Shown piece after piece: positions 53,335 through 58,147 of a stretch of 58,147 nt of DNA (its first letter is position 1; each line of letters opens with the position of its first letter). The DNA is taken from contig DKSK01000029.1 of assembly GCA_002472565.1 (NCBI GenBank), positions 1 to 58,147 of the forward strand, given 5' to 3'. Position numbers and translations under genes: made by a program. The notes beneath the pieces were generated by a model that made no database searches, had not been told where the DNA came from, and was given only the letters and a program-made list of their open reading frames with translations. Source of the stretch: Bacteroidales bacterium UBA7258 (GTDB lineage Bacteria; Bacteroidota; Bacteroidia; Bacteroidales; UBA932).

Positions 53335-54990
53335 ATGCAAATGGAAAATCAAATGTTCTGCTACCAGTGTCAGGAGACAGCCTTCGGCACAGGATGCGTT
53401 TTAAGAGGAGTCTGTGGCAAGCAGCCTGCCACCGCTCACATCATGGACCTGCTGCTCTTCGTCCTCAAGGGCGTGGGCTTAGCAGCAAGCGCCATGAACG
53501 AGAAAGGGATAGACCTGCCCGAAGAGGTGGACAAGGTCATCGTTGACGGACTGTTCGCCACCATTACCAATGCCAACTTCGACAACGATGCCTTGAGCCG
53601 TAAGGTGACTGCAGCTCTGAATCTCAAAGACCGCCTTGTGGCTCTCGCCGAGGAGAAGGGCGTGGAGCTTCCGGAAGCAGAGGCCCTGAAGATAAGCGCA
53701 GAACCTGCCGACTATCAGGAAAGAGGCCGAAAGGTCGGAGTGCTCAAAGAAGAGAACGCCCATCGCAGGTCACTTAAGGAGCTGACCATGTATGGGCTCA
53801 AGGGTATGGCCGCCTATTATGAGCACGCCGCCAGGCTGGGGCACACAGACCGTGACATCATACGTTTCATGGAGCGTGCGCTTTCCACGATTGCTTCCGC
53901 TACCGTGTCGGACGACGAACTTCTTTCCCTCGTCATGGAAACCGGCAGCTACGGAGTGAAGGCCATGGCCTTGCTCGACAAGGCCAACACGGATTCCTAC
54001 GGACAGCCGGAGATCACCTCCGTAAACATTGGCGTGGGCAGGCGTCCGGGCATCCTGGTCTCCGGACACGACCTCAGAGACATTGAACAATTGCTCGAAC
54101 AGACCAAGGACAGCGGCGTGGACGTCTACACCCACGGAGAAATGCTTCCTGCGCACTATTATCCGCGTTTGAAAAAATACTCCCACCTGATCGGCAACTA
54201 TGGAAACGCCTGGTGGAAGCAGCGCGAGGAGTTCTCTCGTTTCAATGGTCCTATCATCTTCACCACCAACTGCATAGTTCCGCCTACGGCCTCCGCCAAC
54301 TACAGCGGTCGTGTCTTCACAGCCAATTCCACAGGTTACCCTGGCTGGAAGCACATCCCTACCGATGCAGAGGGGCACAAAGATTTCTCCGAAGTGATAG
54401 CTCTCGCCAAGCAGTGCCAGGCTCCTGAACCGCTGGAAGAAGGGCACATCATCGGTGGCTTCGCCCACCACCAGGTCGTAGAGCTCGCCGACAAGATCGT
54501 GGAGGCAGTGAAGAGCGGGGCGATCAGGAAGTTTGTGGTGATGAGCGGCTGCGACGGAAGAATGAAGAGCCGTGATTACTATACGGAATTTGCCAAGGCT
54601 CTGCCTCAGGATGTCGTGATTCTGACTTCCGGCTGTGCCAAATACAAATATAACAAGCTGAATCTGGGCGAGGTCAACGGCATTCCTCGCGTGCTTGATG
54701 CCGGTCAGTGCAACGACAGCTACTCATGGGTTGTAGTCGCCCTCAAGCTCAAGGAGATCTTCGGTCTTAGCGATGTCAACGACCTGCCTATAGCCTTCAA
54801 CATTGCCTGGTACGAACAGAAGGCCGTCATCGTTCTGCTCGCCTTGCTCAGTCTCGGCATCAAGAATATCCATATCGGCCCGACTCTGCCTGCTTTCGTG
54901 TCGCCTGAGCTGCTTGAGACCTTGCAGACGACCTTCGGTCTGGGGACCATCAGCACGGTGGATGAGGACATAAAGGCGATGATAGGATAA
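53335..54990 (+). CDS. hcp: hybrid cluster protein (hydroxylamine/NO reductase), class I
   Basis: A 551-residue Hcp. The N-terminal 4Fe-4S motif is CYQC-X8-C-X5-C (residues 9-27), the class I pattern of anaerobes. The hybrid-cluster ligands are recognisable in TTNCIVPP, MSGCDGR, LTSGCAKYKY, DAGQCNDS and WYEQKAV. It is an NO or hydroxylamine detoxification enzyme in the cytoplasm. The start MQMENQ is chosen because the first Cys follows directly. It stands alone on plus, divergent from the LysR gene, with a terminator 34 bases after the stop. Confidence 0.97.
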   Translation: MQMENQMFCYQCQETAFGTGCVLRGVCGKQPATAHIMDLLLFVLKGVGLAASAMNEKGIDLPEEVDKVIVDGLFATITNANFDNDALSRKVTAALNLKDRLVALAEEKGVELPEAEALKISAEPADYQERGRKVGVLKEENAHRRSLKELTMYGLKGMAAYYEHAARLGHTDRDIIRFMERALSTIASATVSDDELLSLVMETGSYGVKAMALLDKANTDSYGQPEITSVNIGVGRRPGILVSGHDLRDIEQLLEQTKDSGVDVYTHGEMLPAHYYPRLKKYSHLIGNYGNAWWKQREEFSRFNGPIIFTTNCIVPPTASANYSGRVFTANSTGYPGWKHIPTDAEGHKDFSEVIALAKQCQAPEPLEEGHIIGGFAHHQVVELADKIVEAVKSGAIRKFVVMSGCDGRMKSRDYYTEFAKALPQDVVILTSGCAKYKYNKLNLGEVNGIPRVLDAGQCNDSYSWVVVALKLKEIFGLSDVNDLPIAFNIAWYEQKAVIVLLALLSLGIKNIHIGPTLPAFVSPELLETLQTTFGLGTISTVDEDIKAMIG

Positions 54991-55023
54991 TTGCTCCGGC
55001 TTCATCGAAGGGCTTGCTGGTAA

Positions 55024-55053
55024 TTGCCGATTCGTCATGAATCGGCATTTTTT
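55024..55053 (+). terminator. hcp terminator
   Basis: TGCCGATTC and GAATCGGCA form a perfect stem with a GTCAT loop, followed by TTTTTTG. Confidence 0.9.
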
Positions 55054-55056
55054 GTA

Positions 55057-55064
55057 TATATTTG
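55057..55064 (+). promoter_or_regulatory. -7 box of the metallophosphatase
   Basis: TATATTTG, a perfect TAnnTTTG match 57 bases before the start codon and immediately after the hcp terminator T-run. Confidence 0.6.
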
Positions 55065-55120
55065 GAACGCCGAAGCGTAAATACTTGACGTAACGAAGTT
55101 TTAAGAAAAAGATTAACTAC

Positions 55121-56239
55121 ATGAACAGCAACAAGTTCCTCAGCCGTCTCTTTGTTGTGCTGACTTTGCTAGCCCAGCCCTCGCCCGGACGGGGGGACAG
55201 CAAGGATTCCGCCGACATCCTGAGCCTGTTCCCGGAAAGCGAGGTAGAGGCGATGCTTCTCAGCGCAAGGGCATCCTCCAACCTTCATGGAGAAAGCGGC
55301 GGCCCGGAAGCCCTGACACTCCTGCAATTCTCCGACATCCACGGGTCCAAAGTAAACCTTGAGAGAATCCTCAGATTCTCAAGGCGCTACGACTCCTACA
55401 TCGACGACCTGATCCACACCGGAGACGCGGTCTATTGTTATTGGGATGACGAAAACATATTCAAGACCGTACCCGGGGCTGACAAGATTCTCAACACCGT
55501 CGGCAATCACGACTGCTGGAAAAGCCACAAGGTCTGGGCTGAATCCGACAAACCCTATGATGCCACGGAAAAAGAGGTTTACGAGATGTTATTCGACGGG
55601 CCTGTCTCCAAATGGGGCGTCACTGAGTCCTCACACTCCTTCGGCTGCTATTATTACAAAGACTATCCCGACTCCAAAACGAGGCTCATCACCCTGGATT
55701 GCATGCATTTCACCGAAGGACAGGACGCCTGGCTGCGCGAGACTCTCGACGAAGCACTCGACAAAGGCTTAGCAGTCATAGGCGTCACACATTACCCTTC
55801 ATCCACGGGTCTGTCGCCGGTAGAATGCGGATTCACTCCTCCAGGAATGGAACTTCCACGCGAAAGCGACACTACCCGCGTGCAGTACGAAAGCATGTCA
55901 GAGGCGGCCTTCAAGTCCGTGGACAGATTCATTGACAAAGGCGGAAACTTTGTCTGCTGGCTCAGCGGGCATACCCATTCTGACTATATCGGGCTTGTGA
56001 AAGATCATGAAAGACAGCTTCAGGTCATAGCCGACAAAGCCGGCGAGATGGACGGATATATAAAAGAAGACCGCACCAGAGGCACGGTCAATCAAGATGC
56101 TTTCAACCTCGTAACCTTCAATCCGGCAAGAAGCCTTCTCGTCATCTATCGCATCGGCTGCCGCCGCGGACCCGACATGCGCAGCAAGAAGCTTTTCGTC
56201 TACGACTGCACAAAGCGGAAAGTCATCACGTCGGAATAG
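55121..56239 (+). CDS. secreted calcineurin-like metallophosphoesterase
   Basis: A 372-residue protein with a signal peptide (LLAQPSPGRG region). Metallophosphatase motifs occur in order: LQFSDIHG, LIHTGDAV, NTVGNHDCW, GVTHYP and LSGHTHSDY. It probably hydrolyses phosphoesters in the periplasm or at the surface; the substrate is unknown. It is monocistronic and ends 12 bases from the convergent GatB/YqeY gene. Confidence 0.92.
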   Translation: MNSNKFLSRLFVVLTLLAQPSPGRGDSKDSADILSLFPESEVEAMLLSARASSNLHGESGGPEALTLLQFSDIHGSKVNLERILRFSRRYDSYIDDLIHTGDAVYCYWDDENIFKTVPGADKILNTVGNHDCWKSHKVWAESDKPYDATEKEVYEMLFDGPVSKWGVTESSHSFGCYYYKDYPDSKTRLITLDCMHFTEGQDAWLRETLDEALDKGLAVIGVTHYPSSTGLSPVECGFTPPGMELPRESDTTRVQYESMSEAAFKSVDRFIDKGGNFVCWLSGHTHSDYIGLVKDHERQLQVIADKAGEMDGYIKEDRTRGTVNQDAFNLVTFNPARSLLVIYRIGCRRGPDMRSKKLFVYDCTKRKVITSE

Positions 56240-56251
56240 GCAGGCCCTTGC

Positions 56252-56701
56252 TTAGGCCAGAAGCTTTTTGACTATTGTGGAGATGGTGCGTCCGTCGGAC
56301 TGCCCTGCCAGCTCCTTGTTCGCCGTCCCCATAACCTTCCCCATATCCTTAATGGAAGAGGCTCCGACCTTGGCAATGATCTCCTTGATTTTCGCTTCGA
56401 CTTCTTCCTCCGAAAGCTGCTTCGGAAGATACTTCTCCATCACGGCCGCTTCGGACAACTCACCCTCCGCCAGTTCTTTCCTTCCTCCGGCAGCGTATAG
56501 CTCGGCAGACTCTTTCCTCTGCTTGATAAGCTTCTGTATCATCTTCACCACATCCGCGTCAGTCACTTCTTTGGAGCCTCCCTCTGATGATTTAAAGAGG
56601 AGAATTTCGCTTTTGATTGCTCTTACAGCGTTGAGAGCCACATTGTCGCGGGCTTTCATCGCAGTCATAATGTCCTTCTGGATCTCTTGTTCAAGTGCCA
56701 T
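56252..56701 (-). CDS. GatB/YqeY domain protein
   Basis: A 149-residue protein starting MALEQEIQKDIMTAMKARD, the normal length of the YqeY family; the longer frame to 56794 has no family match. The C-terminus (MGKVMGTANKELAGQSDGRTISTIVKKLL) is the GatB/YqeY tRNA-binding helical domain. The YqeY role is unclear; it may bind tRNA. A -7 box (minus TATATTTG, 56771-56778) lies 70 bases upstream. Confidence 0.93.
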   Translation of the reverse strand: MALEQEIQKDIMTAMKARDNVALNAVRAIKSEILLFKSSEGGSKEVTDADVVKMIQKLIKQRKESAELYAAGGRKELAEGELSEAAVMEKYLPKQLSEEEVEAKIKEIIAKVGASSIKDMGKVMGTANKELAGQSDGRTISTIVKKLLA

Positions 56702-56770
56702 GGTAAACATTCTTATTAACGCTGACGCCACCTCCTCTCTTCCTTGCTGAGAGATTCGATGCCATCTTTG

Positions 56771-56778
56771 CAAATATA
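56771..56778 (-). promoter_or_regulatory. -7 box of the GatB/YqeY gene
   Basis: Minus strand TATATTTG, a perfect TAnnTTTG match, about 70 bases before the chosen start. Confidence 0.5.
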
Positions 56779-56892
56779 CCGAAATTAATGCCAAGCCGGT
56801 TTTATTCCGCGCTTAAATCTTCAGGGAAATCTATAAACCAAACCATCCGAAATCAGGAAACGACAGTTGCCGGAGAGAGGGCGTGGTGTGCT

Positions 56893-56929
56893 CGCAGGGG
56901 CAGGGACGTGGTTTGACGCAGGGGCAGGG
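56893..56929. repeat. 24-bp tandem repeat, 1.5 copies
   Basis: CGCAGGGGCAGGG occurs at 56893-56905 and 56917-56929, 24 bases apart, ending two bases from the PfkB stop codon. Looks like recent slippage. Confidence 0.6.
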
Positions 56930-56930
56930 G

Positions 56931-57959
56931 CTATTTGAGGGTGCTGGCGAAGGCGTTGGTGATGTAGTTGTACATGCTGGTGCAACAGTCGGCGGAGAAG
57001 GCTTGGGCCATGGCTATAAGGCTGTCCCATTGTGGCTCTGCGAGGGCGGCGGTAGAGAGGCCGTCGCGGTGGAGGGCGAAGATGAAGCCTGCGTTGAAGT
57101 TGTCGCCTGCTCCGATGGTGCTGACGGCATCTACTTTTGCAACTGGGTATGACTTTCTGAAAATCGCGCAATGTGCCTTTCTCATGCTGGATTGGCTTGT
57201 CACGGCAGAAACGTCGGAGCTGGCAGATGATCCGGAGGCGGCGGAAAGAGCTGGGGCGGCAATAGATCCGGAAGAAGAAGGTGATCCAGAGAAAACGAGA
57301 ACGGGATCGATGGACTTGGTGTATATGAAGTTGGCGCAATGAGGGAGAATCTTCTCTGCATAAATCTTATCCGGATCATCAAGGCCATAAAGCGTCATGA
57401 AATCCTGGTCGCTTCCTCGGACGAAGTCGGCATATCCGTAATTCTCTTCAACGGAATCAATGACATTTCCGAGATCCTTCTTATGAGCCGGACGGAAATT
57501 CACGTCGTAATAGAGTAAGGCTCCGGCAGCTTTGGCATATTCGAGGAAAGCTTTGAATCCAGGCCTGATGAGGGGATTCAAGGCAAAGAAAGAGCCGAAG
57601 AGGACGACATCGCCTGGCTCGATAGGCGGGAACCTGAATTCAGGATGAACTTCAAGCGAATCACGGTAGAAACTGTATTCAGCGTCATTTTTATCGTCAA
57701 GGAAGGCCATGGAGATAGGCTGCTTCACGGGCAGGACATTAACATAGTCGGGGCTTACTCCATTCTCCTTCATGAAGTCAAGGATCATGGTGCCGGGATG
57801 GTTGTTTCCTATTTCGGATATGAAATATGAAGGGACGCCGGCTCTGCCAAGCGAGACCATGGAATTAAATGTGGAGCCTCCAGGTGCGGCGTTCTGAGGA
57901 TGATTGTTTCTGAATATGATGTCGAGGACCGTCTCCCCTATTCCGATTACTTTCTTCAT
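56931..57959 (-). CDS. PfkB-family carbohydrate kinase
   Basis: A 342-residue ribokinase-like kinase. The N-terminal APGGSTFNSMVSLGR glycine motif and C-terminal STIGAGDNFNAGF with the catalytic Asp (286) are clear. It phosphorylates a sugar, probably fructose or a related hexose/pentose, using ATP; the substrate is not determined. Residues about 224-259 are a Ser/Ala-rich insertion (SGSPSSSGSIAAP...), not seen in typical PfkB kinases. A 7/8 -7 box (minus TATATTTA, 57981-57988) lies 22 bases upstream. Nothing is seen in 57990-58147. Confidence 0.93.
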   Translation of the reverse strand: MKKVIGIGETVLDIIFRNNHPQNAAPGGSTFNSMVSLGRAGVPSYFISEIGNNHPGTMILDFMKENGVSPDYVNVLPVKQPISMAFLDDKNDAEYSFYRDSLEVHPEFRFPPIEPGDVVLFGSFFALNPLIRPGFKAFLEYAKAAGALLYYDVNFRPAHKKDLGNVIDSVEENYGYADFVRGSDQDFMTLYGLDDPDKIYAEKILPHCANFIYTKSIDPVLVFSGSPSSSGSIAAPALSAASGSSASSDVSAVTSQSSMRKAHCAIFRKSYPVAKVDAVSTIGAGDNFNAGFIFALHRDGLSTAALAEPQWDSLIAMAQAFSADCCTSMYNYITNAFASTLK

Positions 57960-58147
57960 GTGATAAGTCGTGAATTGAGGTAAATATACGAATAATTGCC
58001 GAATGTGGAAAAGAGAGCCCAGCTGACTCGAAGCGTCAGTTTGAGGGTCAGGAGAGCAGGTCTGTGGATGCGGAAGGAGAGGGGTTAGAAGACAAGGAGG
58101 TGGAGGGTACAGAGGGCATGAAGGGCTGGAATAAAAAAAGGGACCCG

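Noticed and set aside
1..58147. CRISPR arrays, insertion sequences, integrases, rRNA
   Set aside because: No repeat-spacer pattern, transposase or integrase frame, and no rRNA sequence was seen in the window.

Overview
The window looks like a chromosomal segment of a Bacteroidales bacterium, probably a gut commensal of moderately high GC content. The evidence is a SusC/SusD pair, a type IX secretion (T9SS) sorting domain, many Bacteroidetes-type -7 promoter boxes (TAnnTTTG), and an ATP synthase operon in the order D-C-B-E-F-H-A-G. I cannot name the genus from sequence alone.

Layout. (1) 280-3818, plus strand: a compact, AT-richer accessory module of an archaeal-type AAA ATPase, an EcoRI-family adenine methyltransferase and a DUF262/HNH nuclease. 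It is preceded by three 15-bp-phased near-palindromes and flanked by two related hairpins. (2) 3917-18374: a SusC/SusD locus with two surface lipoproteins, an unknown secreted protein, a subtilase carrying both a lipobox and a T9SS tail, and a PorV-like barrel, with a second lipoprotein subtilase and a small lipoprotein on the divergent side. It reads as a peptide or glycopeptide acquisition locus. (3) 18464-22435: a GH78 rhamnosidase, tRNA-Ser(GGA) and a repeat-containing lipoprotein. (4) 22679-33064: an RND efflux operon with two permeases whose upstream gene is an in-frame fusion of an outer-membrane factor (TolC family) to the end of a periplasmic adaptor. Next to it are two six-bladed-propeller lipoproteins, one broken by two frameshifts. 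(5) 33622-35722: methylglyoxal synthase, a sigma54-like promoter followed by a terminator (a possible small RNA), and a NamZ/DUF1343 muramidase. (6) 35790-44141: the complete F1Fo ATP synthase operon and enolase. (7) 44307-49409: a five-gene heterodisulfide-reductase-like cluster ending in a membrane cytochrome b/HdrD fusion. (8) 49694-57959: M64 metallopeptidase, Gfo/Idh/MocA oxidoreductase, LysR regulator divergent from hybrid cluster protein Hcp, a metallophosphatase, a GatB/YqeY protein and a PfkB sugar kinase.

Most notable are the three-gene defence-like module with its operator array, the TolC-adaptor fusion, the Hdr-like redox cluster, the protease/PorV-bearing SusCD locus, and the candidate sigma54-dependent small RNA. 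Start codons were moved inward for several genes where the longest frame ran into a neighbour or past a signal peptide; these are noted in the entries.
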